This document shows, piece after piece, positions 34,398-63,500 of a stretch of 64,000 bases of DNA. This DNA comes from Streptomyces sp. WP-1 (GTDB lineage: Bacteria > Actinomycetota > Actinomycetes > Streptomycetales > Streptomycetaceae): the NCBI RefSeq assembly GCF_030450125.1, contig NZ_CP123923.1:248001-312000 (forward strand), given 5' to 3'. The position numbers and the translations under genes were made by a program. The notes below the pieces were generated by a model that searched no databases, was not told where the DNA came from, and was given only the letters and a program-made list of their open reading frames with translations. Within the stretch, counting starts at the first letter, position 1; every line of letters begins with the position of its first letter.

Positions 34398-35615
34398 ATG
34401 GTGCATTCGCGAGCTGCCGAGAATCCCTCGGCCCAGTCTTTTCCCACGGCGCGCCCCGCGGGTTGTCCTTTCGACCCACCCGCTCCCTTCGCACAGGCGC
34501 GCGCGGAATGCCCGATGACCCCGCTGCGGTATCCCGACGGGCACGTCGGTCATCTGGTCACCGGTCTCCAGGCCGCGCGGTCCGTGCTGGCCGACACCCG
34601 GTTCAGCTCCCTGCCCGCCGGGAAGCGTTCGCCGGTGAAGGTGCCCGGCTCGGAGCTGAGCACCGACGCGCTGCCCGCGGGGATGTTCGTGAACATGGAC
34701 CCGCCCGAGCACACCCGCTACCGCCGGCTGCTGAGCAAGCACTTCACCATCCGCCGGGTACGGGAACTCCGGCCGCGCATCCAGGAGCTGACGGACCGTC
34801 TGCTGGACGAGATGGCGGGCGCGAGCGGTCCCGTCGATCTCGTCCAGGCCTTCGCCAAGCCCCTTCCCACGCTGGTCACCTCGGAACTGCTCGGCCTGCC
34901 GGAGGCGGACCGCGCGGAGTTCGGGCGCCATGTGGACGTGCTCTTCAGCCTCTCCACCACCGGAGAGGAGATGCAGCAGTCGATGGCGATCCTCGGCGGC
35001 ATGCTCCACGCCCTGATCGCGGCCGCGCGCAAGGACGCGGGCCCGGACATCCTGGGCAGGCTCACCGTGGAGACGGACCTGACCGACGAGGAGCTGCTCG
35101 GGATCACGATCGTCCTTCTCATCGCCGGGCTGGAGACGACCACCAACATGCTGGCGCTGGGGACTTACGCCCTGCTGCGCCACCCCGAGCAGCTGGCCGC
35201 GCTGCGCGCCGACTGGTCACTGATGGACGACGCCGTCGAGGAACTGCTGCGCTACCTCAGCGTGGTGCAGATCGGGCCGATCCGGGTGGCCGCCGAGGAC
35301 TTCGAGTTCGAGGGGCGGCCGATCCGCGCGGGCGAGGTCGTCACGGTGTCGCTGCCCGCGGCCAACCGTGACCCGCAGGGCTTCGAGGACGCCGACACCT
35401 TCGACATCCGCCGGGGCCCGTCCCGGCACGTGGCCTTCGGCAACGGCCCGCACCAGTGCATGGGGCACCACTTGGCCCGGCTGGAACTCGCCATCGGCTA
35501 CGAGTCGTTGCTGCGCCGCTTCCCCCGCCTGGAACTGGCCGTGCCGGCCGAGGAGATCGGCACCCGGGAGATGATGGTGACGTACGGCGTCCTCGAACTG
35601 CCCGTACGCTGGTGA
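34398..35615 (+). CDS. Cytochrome P450, CYP105-like, polyene tailoring
   Basis: Soluble 405-aa bacterial P450, predicted to hydroxylate the polyene made by the adjacent PKS. Visible motifs are the I-helix AGLETTT (about residue 240), ELLR of the K helix (about 279), and the haem loop FGNGPHQCMG with the cysteine ligand near residue 354. The early segment FVNMDPPEHTRYRRLL is typical of the family. The start at ATG 34398 follows a CCGAGGA ribosome site. The gene is divergent from the PKS and is followed 11 bp later by a ferredoxin gene, the usual redox partner arrangement. Known filipin clusters encode two CYP105 enzymes acting at C26 and C1'. Which of these activities this one has, or whether it acts elsewhere as in pentamycin C14 oxidation, cannot be told from the sequence. 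Confidence 0.9.
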   Translation: MVHSRAAENPSAQSFPTARPAGCPFDPPAPFAQARAECPMTPLRYPDGHVGHLVTGLQAARSVLADTRFSSLPAGKRSPVKVPGSELSTDALPAGMFVNMDPPEHTRYRRLLSKHFTIRRVRELRPRIQELTDRLLDEMAGASGPVDLVQAFAKPLPTLVTSELLGLPEADRAEFGRHVDVLFSLSTTGEEMQQSMAILGGMLHALIAAARKDAGPDILGRLTVETDLTDEELLGITIVLLIAGLETTTNMLALGTYALLRHPEQLAALRADWSLMDDAVEELLRYLSVVQIGPIRVAAEDFEFEGRPIRAGEVVTVSLPAANRDPQGFEDADTFDIRRGPSRHVAFGNGPHQCMGHHLARLELAIGYESLLRRFPRLELAVPAEEIGTREMMVTYGVLELPVRW

Positions 35616-35626
35616 GGGGCGGCCCG

Positions 35627-35821
35627 GTGACGAGGATCGAGATCGAGATGGACCTCTGCTGCGGCGCGGGAGCCTGTGTCCTCGCCGCCCCGGCGGTCTT
35701 CGACCAGAACGACGACGACGGCACGGTGATCCTGCTCGACGCCACTCCCCCGGCCGACCAGCGGGAGGCGGCACAGGAGGCGGCCGCGCGGTGTCCGACG
35801 TCGGCCATCAGAGTCGTATGA
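35627..35821 (+). CDS. [3Fe-4S]-type ferredoxin, P450 redox partner
   Basis: Small 64-aa cytosolic electron carrier that delivers electrons to the neighbouring P450. The start is GTG 35627, with GAGGGG seven bases upstream and 11 bp after the P450 stop. The cluster ligands appear in DLCCGAGAC and the C-terminal RCPTSAI. The spacing (Cys-x5-Cys, then Cys-Pro) and the acidic loop FDQNDDDGT are typical of P450-associated actinomycete ferredoxins. The first of the paired cysteines aligns with the usual ligand, and the second occupies a position that commonly holds Val or Ile. Coexpression with the P450 is expected. Confidence 0.92.
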   Translation: MTRIEIEMDLCCGAGACVLAAPAVFDQNDDDGTVILLDATPPADQREAAQEAAARCPTSAIRVV

Positions 35822-36402
35822 CCGGTCGGCCGAGGCGGGAGCTTCGGCGGCCCGAAGCCGTGGGGTTTCAGAACGGGCGAATCCGGTCGGCCGCGACGGC
35901 GACGGACGAACTGGTCGAGGGCACGGGCGTGGACTACCGGGCACCGGCCCTGCCGTTCTTCATGGAGAACCCGCTCCGCCGGGCCGGGACCCTGGGGGCG
36001 CAGGGATCGTTCTCCCTGGCGAACACCGCGGACCGGCCGCTGCCGACCGTCGCCACCCGGGACGTCGCGGCCACCGCCGCGGCGCTTCTCCTGGACATCT
36101 CCTGGAGCGGTCAGGCCCGCGTCCCGTTGGTCGGCCCCGACAACCTGACCCCCGACGCGATGGCCGAGGTCATCTCCGGCGTCCTGGGCCGCACGGTCCA
36201 CTACCGCCAGGTCCCGCTCGCCGACTACCGGGCCACGCTGGTGCGGCACGGCGCGAGCCGGACGACGGCGCGGGAGTTCGCGGCCATGATCGAGGCCCAG
36301 AACGACGGGATCCACGACGTCGAACCCCACACCCCGGGCACCGCCGCCACCGGCTTCCGCCAGTGGTGCGAGGACACCCTCAAGTCGGCCGCCCGGTCCT
36401 GA
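35818..36402 (+). pseudogene. 5'-truncated NmrA-like NAD(P)-binding reductase remnant
   Basis: From about 35855 the reading frame resembles the C-terminal part of NmrA-like or atypical short-chain reductases: DYRAPALPFFMEN, then LPTVATRDVAATAAALL, then VGPDNLTPDAMAEVISGVLGR, ending near 36402. The N-terminal Rossmann half with its glycine-rich nucleotide loop is missing, so catalysis is unlikely. The frame can open at ATG 35818, which overlaps the ferredoxin stop as ATGA, or at ATG 35791. The first 17 or so codons have no family resemblance. I read it as a gene decapitated by the rearrangement that brought the polyene cluster here. A short coupled protein of unknown role is the alternative. 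Confidence 0.6.
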
Positions 36403-36403
36403 A

Positions 36404-36439
36404 GCCGCTCCGGATCGGACACCGTCGCGATCCGGCGGC
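36404..36439 (+). terminator. Hairpin after the reductase remnant, possible terminator
   Basis: GCCGCTCCGGATCG pairs with CGATCCGGCGGC across an eight-base loop, with one bulged base. It begins two bases after the stop at 36402. There is no T-run, as is common for Streptomyces terminators. It would end the P450-ferredoxin transcript. Confidence 0.5.
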
Positions 36440-36581
36440 TGCGCTTGACGGGATCCCCGTAACCGGCCCGGCTCGCAATGGATTTGACGACCATCGCCCG
36501 TTGCCGGTAGTCGTCGAGGCGGACAGCACCGAGGCGCCGGACAGGGCGTGGGCGCCGGCTGCCATATGGACGGGGGTCGTC

Positions 36582-37334
36582 ATGAGTGCTTGGGGCTGGA
36601 CACTTCTGCTCGCTCTGGCCGCCGCGGCCGCGGCCGGCAGACAGCTCTACCTCTATCCGGGCGGCTGGAAGTTCGCCTTCGGCCCCGAGTACGGCGCCGA
36701 GCGCGGCGATCTCGACCGTGCACGCGGCGCCCTGCGCGGCCTGGAGCGTTCCGCGCGGAAAGAGCTGGCCGGTGCGCGCGGCGCCGTCGACACCGCTGTC
36801 ACGGCTCACCGGCGCCGGGTGCGCGACGCCGAGGAGCACATCGCCCGTCTGCGCGACCCCGGCCGCGGGGCCTACCGCGACGAACTCGGCGCGCTGTCCC
36901 TCTACGAACACGTCCTCGCCGTCTCGACCGACGACTTCAGCGGAGATCTGCCCCTGCACGGGATAGCCGTACGCTCCGACCACACCAGGACGGCCGGCCA
37001 CCTCTATCTCGTCGGCCCGGACGGGCGCCAGCATCTGGTGACCTACGCCACGGCCGACATCGCGGAGGAACGGGTCCGCAGGTTCGTCGTCGACGTCCAC
37101 AACGCCATCGCCGCCGCCAAGACGCTCCGACGGGACCGGCCCGCCCAGCTCCGACAGGCGAAGGCCGAACTCCACCGGGTGACGAACGACACTTCCGCAC
37201 AGGAGGACGCCCGGCTGTACCTCGAAGAGGTCACCGCCCGGCAGAACGATGACCTCCGCATCCCCGCGGCACGCAAGAACCTCGCCGCCGCCCACGACCG
37301 CTGGCAGGAACTCACCGGGCACCGCCCCTCCTGA
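36582..37334 (+). CDS. Membrane-anchored protein of unknown function with helical charged domain
   Basis: I do not recognise this 250-aa protein. ATG 36582, after a GGGGG-rich site, starts MSAWGWTLLLALAAAAAAG, a single hydrophobic segment (about residues 4-20) that should anchor it in the membrane. A longer frame from 36363 would place the same segment internally and lacks family features. Residues 45-110 are rich in Arg, Glu and Ala and likely form a coiled coil. A middle region (about 115-180) contains DLPLHGIAVRSDHTRTAGHLYLVG-like beta-rich sequence, and the C-terminus (about 180-250) is helical again. It stands alone on the plus strand and converges with the next gene. Nothing ties it to either biosynthetic line, so it is probably host chromosome sequence. 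Confidence 0.7.
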   Translation: MSAWGWTLLLALAAAAAAGRQLYLYPGGWKFAFGPEYGAERGDLDRARGALRGLERSARKELAGARGAVDTAVTAHRRRVRDAEEHIARLRDPGRGAYRDELGALSLYEHVLAVSTDDFSGDLPLHGIAVRSDHTRTAGHLYLVGPDGRQHLVTYATADIAEERVRRFVVDVHNAIAAAKTLRRDRPAQLRQAKAELHRVTNDTSAQEDARLYLEEVTARQNDDLRIPAARKNLAAAHDRWQELTGHRPS

Positions 37335-37364
37335 AGTCCGCGCCCCGTGACCCGGCGGTCCCCG

Positions 37365-37853
37365 TCACTCCGGAGGGATGCGGAACTCGAACTCGGGACG
37401 GTCCCACGGCACGGCGGGCGGGTTCGCGAGGGCGGTTCCGGTGCGGATGGCGCCGACGCGGTGGTAGAAGTCCTGGGCGGGAAGATGCGACACGACCTTG
37501 ACGCGGTCGATCCCGGCGGCGCGCGCCTCGGACTGCATGTGCGCGACGAGCAGCCGTCCGATACCCCGTCCCTGCGCCTCGTCGGCGACGAACAGCAGGT
37601 CGAGCTCCGGCGGGTCGAGGACGAGCGCGTAGAACCCGAGGACCCGGCCGCCGTCCTCCTCGCCGCCGACGGCCACGAAGGCGCGGTGGGCCTCCAGGTA
37701 ATCGGGACCGACCCGGTAGCCCGCGACCGCGGAGGCGTACTTGCCCGCGTAGGCACCCGAGCCACGCACGAGCCGCGTGAGCCGTTTGGCGTCCCGGGCG
37801 ACGGATCTCCGTATCGTGATCTGCCGGCCGATCGGGGAAGTGCGTGAACTCAT
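37365..37853 (-). CDS. GNAT-family N-acetyltransferase
   Basis: Small cytosolic acyl-CoA transferase, 162 aa from ATG 37853. The acetyl-CoA loop is seen in LLFVADEAQGRGIGRLLVAHM (Q-G-R-G-I-G, about residues 96-104). It is followed by a conserved C-terminal part with HLPAQDFYHRVGAIRTG, the usual GNAT Tyr region. The N-terminus SPIGRQITIRRSVARDAKRL is typical of the fold. GTG 37871 would add six residues. Neither start has a clear ribosome site, so the start is uncertain. The substrate is unknown. It converges with the membrane protein gene 30 bp away and is separated from the exporter gene by about 190 bp, so it may not belong to the NRPS operon. Confidence 0.82.
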   Translation of the reverse strand: MSSRTSPIGRQITIRRSVARDAKRLTRLVRGSGAYAGKYASAVAGYRVGPDYLEAHRAFVAVGGEEDGGRVLGFYALVLDPPELDLLFVADEAQGRGIGRLLVAHMQSEARAAGIDRVKVVSHLPAQDFYHRVGAIRTGTALANPPAVPWDRPEFEFRIPPE

Positions 37854-37871
37854 CGGAAGAGTATTTCGCAC

Positions 37872-38046
37872 CGGGGAGCGCCCCGGTGCGGCGGGTCGGT
37901 CACTCGACCTCGGCGCGAATGATCCCCCGTGCCCCGACCACGCGCGCGCGTGCCCTGCGGCTCCGCGCCATGACCCGCAGCACCTCGGCCGATGACCTCG
38001 CCGTCGGAGTCGATGACGGCTTGGTCGACCTGCTGGTGGACACGGC
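37872..38046 (-). other. Intergenic stretch with a possible decayed gene end
   Basis: On the minus strand the first part reads with strong third-position G/C in one frame (VHQQVDQAVIDSDGEVIG, about 38020-37967). The bias then moves to another frame that runs through LRVMARSRRARARVVGARG to a stop near 37909. A shift of coding bias within a short space suggests the frameshifted 3' end of a lost gene. A GC-rich inverted repeat CCGGGG-N4-CCCCGG lies at about 37871-37886. No family was recognised. Confidence 0.3.
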
Positions 38047-39297
38047 CTACGGCGACATCGTCCGGATTCCCTTGCTGAAGGTGGCCGTCACCGCCGCCAC
38101 GACGACCAGTGCCGGGAAGACCAGCATGGCCGGGCCCGGGCGCCAGTGGGAGAGGAGGGCGCCGGCCAGGACGGGGGCGAGGGCGGCGGCCGAGCCGGCG
38201 GCGAGCAGGACGCCGCTGACCACGCGGCCCTGTAAGTGGTCGGGGGTGACGGCGGCCTGGTGGCCGAAGAGCGTGGCGTTCGCGGTGGGGCCGAGGAAGA
38301 CCGCGGCGGCCAGCGGCACCGCGGCCAGGACGGAGCCGGACAGCAGCGTGCTGACCGCCATCAGGGCGGCGGTCGCCCAGCACAGCAGCGTGATCAGGAC
38401 GGGCAGCCGCAGCCGCCGCTGGAGTGCCGGGGCGGCGAAGGCCCCGAGGAGGCCGCCGAGCGCGAAGATCGCACCGGCGAGGCCCACCAGGACCGGTGCG
38501 ACACCGGCCCGGCGCAGGGCGAGGGTCATCGCGAAGATCATGCCGGTGAAGGCCATGTTCAGCGGCGCCGCGATCGCCAGCAGGGCCCGCAGGAACGGAT
38601 GCCCCAGCAGGAACCGCAGCCCCTCCGCGGTGGACGCGCCGACGGGCGCGGCCACCTCCTCGCGGGGCTGCTGGAGGGGCCGTCTGATCCAGCAGACGGC
38701 CACCAGGGACACCACGAAGCTGACCGCGTTGCCCAGGAAGGGCAGGAACCGGCCGAGCCCGAACAGCAGGCCGCCCAGTGGTGGTCCGGCCAGCGACACG
38801 CCGTAGGTCCGCGCCTCGTTGCGGGCGACCGCGGAGGCGAGCTGGTCCGGGCGGACCAGGCTGCGTACCGAGGCGTGTTCGGCGGTGCTGAAGACGGCGG
38901 TGGCGGCGGCCCCGGCGATCACCACCGCGAGGATCACCGGCAGACCGGCCGCGCCGCTCAGGACCGCCCAGCCGAGCAGGGCGTACACGGCGATCCGCAG
39001 CGCGTCGCAGGCGATCATCAGCCGGCGCCGGTCGTACCGGTCGGCGAGGACACCGGCCGGCAGCCGGCACACCAGGGTGGTGACGAGCCCGGCGGTGCCG
39101 ACGACCCCGGCCCGCGTCGGGGACCCGGTCTGCTGGAGCACCAGCAGCGGCAGCGCCAGGTCGACCATGGCGCCGCCCAGGTCGGACAGGGACTGCCCGG
39201 TCCACAGCAGGTTGAAGTCGCGGTTGCGCCACAGGCCGGGCGGTGGACCGGTGTCCGCCGCCCCGGTGGTCTCCTCGGCGAGCGGCGGCCGGCTCAT
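38047..39297 (-). CDS. Major facilitator superfamily exporter (EntS-like, MFS_3 type)
   Basis: Integral membrane exporter, 416 aa, with about twelve hydrophobic segments. It is likely to pump out the peptide made by the upstream NRPS. The loop after the second helix has AGVLADRYDRRRLM, the MFS motif A region. The first segment follows GLWRNRDFNLLWTGQSLS, a common start of this exporter class. The start ATG 39297 overlaps the stop of the upstream acetyltransferase as ATGA, which implies translational coupling. It is the last gene of the NRPS operon in the window. A role in self-protection is an inference from position. Confidence 0.88.
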   Translation of the reverse strand: MSRPPLAEETTGAADTGPPPGLWRNRDFNLLWTGQSLSDLGGAMVDLALPLLVLQQTGSPTRAGVVGTAGLVTTLVCRLPAGVLADRYDRRRLMIACDALRIAVYALLGWAVLSGAAGLPVILAVVIAGAAATAVFSTAEHASVRSLVRPDQLASAVARNEARTYGVSLAGPPLGGLLFGLGRFLPFLGNAVSFVVSLVAVCWIRRPLQQPREEVAAPVGASTAEGLRFLLGHPFLRALLAIAAPLNMAFTGMIFAMTLALRRAGVAPVLVGLAGAIFALGGLLGAFAAPALQRRLRLPVLITLLCWATAALMAVSTLLSGSVLAAVPLAAAVFLGPTANATLFGHQAAVTPDHLQGRVVSGVLLAAGSAAALAPVLAGALLSHWRPGPAMLVFPALVVVAAVTATFSKGIRTMSP

Positions 39298-40055
39298 CCC
39301 GCCTCCCCGGCGCTCGCCGCCCCGGCCAGACCCTCGGTAGTCGCCGTCCCGGCCAGACCCTCGGTACCCGCCGTCCCGGCCACCACCTCGCCACGCACCG
39401 CTCCCGCCAGGCCCTCCCCACTCGCCACGCCGACGACATCCTTGGCGCCCGGCGCCCCCACGGGCACCGGGCCGTCCGTCGCGCCGGTGCCGGTCGCCGG
39501 GGTCTGTGCGCCGGCCTCGGCGGCCGTACGCTCCGCGCTGTCCGCCCAACCCGCCGCCGTCGGGATGATCAGCAGCTTGGTCACCGAGCCGTCGTCGCCG
39601 ATGACGTCGCGCAGGTGGCGGAAGCCCACGCGGCGGCACATGGCCAGGCTGGCGGTGTTCTCGGCGCCGACCATGCCGTACGCCTCGGTGAGGCCGAGGT
39701 TCTCGGCGGCGTGCCGGAGCAGGCCGCGGATCACCTCGCCGCCCAGTCCCCGGCCCCAGTAGCCGGGGGCGAGGGCGGTGACGAGTTCGTGGCCCTCGAC
39801 GTTGCCCGTCGGTTTGACCTCGGCGTGGCCGACGTAGCGGCCCGCCAGCCACAGGCCCCAGACGTCGAACCGCCCCTCGGGGTAGATGTCGGTGAGGATG
39901 GCGCGGAACACCTCGCGGATCTGCGGTTCGGGCACGAGGTCCTGGCCCATCCAGCGGCACACCTCCTCGTCGCGCAGCAGCTCGACGAAGACGTCCTCGT
40001 GCTCTGGCCGGTAGGGGAGGAACTCCAGGCGTTCGGTGCGCAGTTCGGGGGTCAT
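39294..40055 (-). CDS. GNAT acetyltransferase, RimJ/RimL type, with Ala/Gly-rich tail
   Basis: Cytosolic acetyl-CoA transferase, 253 aa, start ATG 40055 with GAGGAG upstream. The first 165 residues are a complete RimJ/RimL-like GNAT: LRTERLEFLPYRPEH at the N-terminus, LAPGYWGRGLGGEVIRGLL as the acetyl-CoA loop, and GAENTASLAMCRRVGF near the end. Residues about 170-253 are low-complexity Ala/Gly/Thr with nine-residue repeats (AGTAGTEGL, AGTATTEGL), foreign to the family. It is downstream of MbtH and coupled to the exporter, so it may acetylate the peptide, a building block, or the product as a resistance step. The RimJ/RimL type argues against the hydroxamate acetylases of siderophore pathways. 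Confidence 0.82.
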   Translation of the reverse strand: MTPELRTERLEFLPYRPEHEDVFVELLRDEEVCRWMGQDLVPEPQIREVFRAILTDIYPEGRFDVWGLWLAGRYVGHAEVKPTGNVEGHELVTALAPGYWGRGLGGEVIRGLLRHAAENLGLTEAYGMVGAENTASLAMCRRVGFRHLRDVIGDDGSVTKLLIIPTAAGWADSAERTAAEAGAQTPATGTGATDGPVPVGAPGAKDVVGVASGEGLAGAVRGEVVAGTAGTEGLAGTATTEGLAGAASAGEAG

Positions 40056-40123
40056 GACGGGCTCCTCGGGAGTGATGCGGTGGGGTGAGGGCCGAGGGCG
40101 GTGGGGCGCCGGTGCGGCGGTCC

Positions 40124-40187
40124 GTGGGGGTGGGGTGTGGGGGTGGGGTGTGGGGGTGGGGTGTGGGGGTGGGGTGTGGGGGTGGGA
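40124..40187. repeat. 13-bp G-rich tandem repeat, about 4.9 copies
   Basis: The unit GTGGGGGTGGGGT repeats without change four times and then partly, between mbtH and the acetyltransferase gene. G-rich sequence continues to about 40216. The plus strand could fold into G-quadruplexes. The operon transcript would carry the complementary C-rich strand. It may affect replication or attenuate downstream expression. Confidence 0.9.
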
Positions 40188-40278
40188 CGCGGGGTGGGGG
40201 GAGGTGTGGGGGTGCGGTGCGCCGCCGGGCCGGTGCGGGTGGTGCGGCCGGCCCGGCGGGTGGTGGGGGTACGGCCGG

Positions 40279-40482
40279 TCAGGCGCCCGCGTTCTCCATG
40301 CGCTCGCGCAGGCTCTTGGGCCGCATGTCGGTCCACACCTCGTCGACGTACGCGGAGCACTCGGCCTCGGTGCCCTCCTTGCCGGCGGGCTGCCAGCCGG
40401 CGGGCACCTCGATGTCGACGGGCCAGAGGGAGTACTGCTCCTCGTCGTTGCGCAGCACCTGGTAGCGGGTGTTCTCGTCCAT
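40279..40482 (-). CDS. mbtH: MbtH-family NRPS accessory protein
   Basis: 67-aa chaperone-like partner that binds NRPS adenylation domains and is often needed for their folding or activity. The sequence has the family core: NDEEQYSLWP near the N-terminus, PAGW, and WTDMRPKSLRERM near the C-terminus. ATG 40482 has AAGGAG seven bases upstream and gives the standard family length. A longer frame from ATG 40641 overlaps the NRPS stop as ATGA and would add 53 low-complexity Arg/Pro residues, so it is rejected as the main start. It lies 155 bp after the large NRPS gene, on the same strand. Confidence 0.95.
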   Translation of the reverse strand: MDENTRYQVLRNDEEQYSLWPVDIEVPAGWQPAGKEGTEAECSAYVDEVWTDMRPKSLRERMENAGA

Positions 40483-40637
40483 GTCGGTCTCCTTCGTGTG
40501 CGGTCGTGTTCGGTTCGGGCCGGTCGGCCGAAGGCCGCGGGCGGCGGGCAGCGAGCGGCAGGCGGCCGTCGGGGCGCGGGGCGCGCGAGGCCCGTACCGG
40601 GCGGTGCGCCGGGACGGTGCCTCGTGGGGGAACGCCG

Positions 40638-60536
<19,899 letters not shown>

Positions 60537-60549
60537 GGTCGTCGGATCC

Positions 60550-63500
60550 TCACCGTTCGTGGTCGTTGCCGCCGAGCGCGGCGTCTTCGTCGTCGTGGCC
60601 GCCGAACGCGGCGTCCTCGTGGCCGGTGCCCTGGCCGTCGGCGCCGTCGTATCCGGTGCCGTGGTCGTCGTCGCCGTACGCGGCGTCCTCGAACTCGCTG
60701 AGGATCTGCTCCTCCACCAGGAGCGCCAGGGCGGCGACGGTGCGGGAGACCAGGACGTCCCGGGGGGTCAGCGTGATGGCGAACGCGTCGTTGGCGCGGG
60801 AGGCGATGAGCAGGGCGCGCATGGAGTCGCCGCCGAGCAGGAAGTAGTCGTCCTCGGCGCCGACGGACGTCCCCAGGGTCTCCTCCCAGATGTCCGCCAG
60901 TGCCTCCTCGGTGGGGGTGCGCGGTGCCACGTACTCGGGCCGGTCCCGTTCCTCGGTGTCCGGTGCCGGTGCGGGCAGGGCCGCCCGGTCGGTCTTGCCG
61001 TTCTCGGTGAGCGGGAAGCGCTCCAGCGCCACGAACGCCGACGGGACCATGTGGCCGGGCAGGAACCGGGCGGCCAGCGCCCGCAGTTCGGCCGGGGCCG
61101 GGGGTTCGGCGCCGGGGGCCGTGAGCAGGTGGGCGACCAGGCGCGGCAGGCCGGGTTCGTCCTCGCGTACGGTCACCACGGCGTCCAGCACGTCCGGGTG
61201 GCGTACCAGGGTCGCCTCCACCTCGCCCGCCTCGATGCGGTGGCCGCGCAGCTTGAGCTGGTGGTCGGTGCGCCCCAGGTAGTGCAGTTCGCCCCCGCTG
61301 TCGCGGCGCACCAGGTCGCCGGTGCGGTACATGCGGCTGCCGGGCGGCCCGAACGGGTCGGCGCGGAACCGGGCGGCGGTCAGTCCCGGGCGGCCGAGGT
61401 AGCCGCGGGCCAGCACCGGTCCGGACAGCCAGAGTTCGCCCGCGACACCGTCGGGGACCGGCCGCAGCCGGGCGTCGAGGACGTAGGCGCCGGTGGCGGG
61501 CAGCGGGCGCCCGATGGGGGGTGCGCCGCCGTCCGCCGTCAGCGGTGCCGACCAGGTGGCGACGACGGTGGCCTCGGTGGGGCCGTAGGAGTTGACCATG
61601 CGGTGGTGCGGCGCCCAGCGGGCCACGAGGTCGGCGCCGCACGCCTCGGCGCCGACGATGAGGGTCTTGAGGTCCGGCAGGGTGCCGGGCGTGCCGGCGG
61701 GCAGGGTGGCGAGCGCGGCCGGGGGCAGCAGGGTGTGGGTGATGCGCTCGGCCCGCAGGACGTCGGCCAGTTCGGCGCCGAGCAGCGGTCCGGGCCGGGG
61801 GACGACGAGCCTGGCGCCGTGCGGCAGGGACATGCACAGCTCCAGCACGGAGGCGTCGAAGCTGGGGGTGGCGAAGGCCAGCACCCGGTCGCCCTCGGCC
61901 ACCTGGTAGTGGGCGGCCTCGGCGGCGGCGAACGCGGCGAGCCCGCGATGGGTGACCACGACCCCCTTCGGGGTGCCGGTGGAGCCGGAGGTGTAGATGA
62001 CGTAGGCCGGGTCGTCCAGGTCCAGCGGGCGGGTCCGGTCGGCGTCGCCGGGCCGGTGTCCGGGGACCTCGTCCGGCGGCGCGGCGAGCAGCCCGGCGAT
62101 CTCCTTGGCGTCGAGGGTGAGGGCGGGGGCCGCGTCGCGCAGCATCAGCGCGATCCGCTCCTCGGGGTAGGCGGGGTCCACGGGCAGGAACGCGGCACCC
62201 GCCTTGGTCACCGCCAGCTGGGCCAGCACCATGTCCACGGAGCGGGGCAGCAGCAGCGCGACGACGTCGCCGGGTCCGGCGCCCCGGGCGATGAGCCGGT
62301 GCGCCAGCCGGTTGGCCCGCGCCTCCGCCTCGGCGAAGGTGAGCAGGGAGCCGGACGCGGCGAGCGCCGGGGCGTCCGGGCGGCGGTCGACGGCGGCCTC
62401 CACGAGGGCGGGCAGGGTGACGGCGGGCACCGCGCCGCAGGCCGGGCGGGAGGGCCCGCGCAGCAGCCGCTCGCGCTGGGCGGGCGGCAGTACGTCGACA
62501 TCGTCGAGGCGGACGGCGCCGTCCGTGCCGGCCAGGGTGTGCAGGGTGTGCAGCAGCTGCGCGGCGAGCGAGTCGGCGGTGTCCGCGTCGAAGCACCGCG
62601 GGTCGTAACCGAGTTCGACGGCGAGCCGGTCGCCGGGCGAGACGACCACGGTGAGCGGGTAGTTGGTGGCCTCCCGGGCGTCCAGGTCGCGCAGGGCGAG
62701 CCCGTGGGCGCCCGCGGTCGCGTCGCCGACCGGATAGTTCTCGAAGACCACCAGGCTGTCGAACAGGCCGGTGCCGGACGGCAGTTCGGTGAGGGAGCGC
62801 AGTGCGTTGAGGGGCAGGTGGTCGTGGCGCCGGTCCTCCGCCCGCGCCTCCTGCACCGCGCGCAGCCAGCCGGCCGCGGGCGCGCCGCCGTCGACGGCGA
62901 TCCGGGCGGGCAGCGTGGTGATGAACAGGCCGGTGATGGTGTCGGCGCCGGGCAGGTCGGCGGGCCGTCCGGAGACGGTGGTGCCGAAGCACACCTCCGC
63001 CTCCCCGCTCCACCGGGCCAGCAGCAGCGCCCAGACGCCCTGCACCAGGGTGTTCAGGGTGAGCCGGTGCCGGCGCGCGAACTCCTGGAGCCTGCGGGTC
63101 TCCTCGGTGCCGAGCCGCTGCGACAGCCAGGTGCCCGAGCGGGCCGTGGTGCCGGGGGCGGGCCTGCGGTCGTACGGCAGCGGGGTCGGTGTGCGCAGGC
63201 CGGACAGGACGGCCCGCCAGTGGTCCTCGGCGGGGCCGGAGCCCCGGGCGGCCAGCCAGGCGGCGTAGTCGGCGAACGGGCGGCGCTCGGGCAGCCGGGG
63301 CCGCTCGCCCCGGACCAGGGCCTCGTGCGCGGCCATCACGTCGGCCAGGACGTGGAAGACGCTCCAGCCGTCCAGCAGGACGTGGTGGAAGGTCCACACG
63401 ACCCGTACCGCGTCCGGACCGAGCCGGACCAGGGCGAGCCGCAGCAGCGGGGCGTGCTCCAGGGCGAGGCCCCGGGCCCGTTCGTCGGCGAGCAGCCGCT

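Noticed and set aside
36363..36581. N-terminal extension of the membrane-anchored protein
   Set aside because: The extension overlaps the reductase remnant and hairpin and has no signal-like start. ATG 36582 places the hydrophobic segment at the N-terminus as expected for an anchor.
39294..40055. Siderophore pathway (hydroxamate acetylase plus exporter plus Orn-like A domain)
   Set aside because: The acetyltransferase is of RimJ/RimL rather than IucB type. No Orn hydroxylase or ferric-siderophore uptake gene is in the window, and the A codes are not exact hydroxy-Orn codes. It remains possible if such genes lie beyond 64000.
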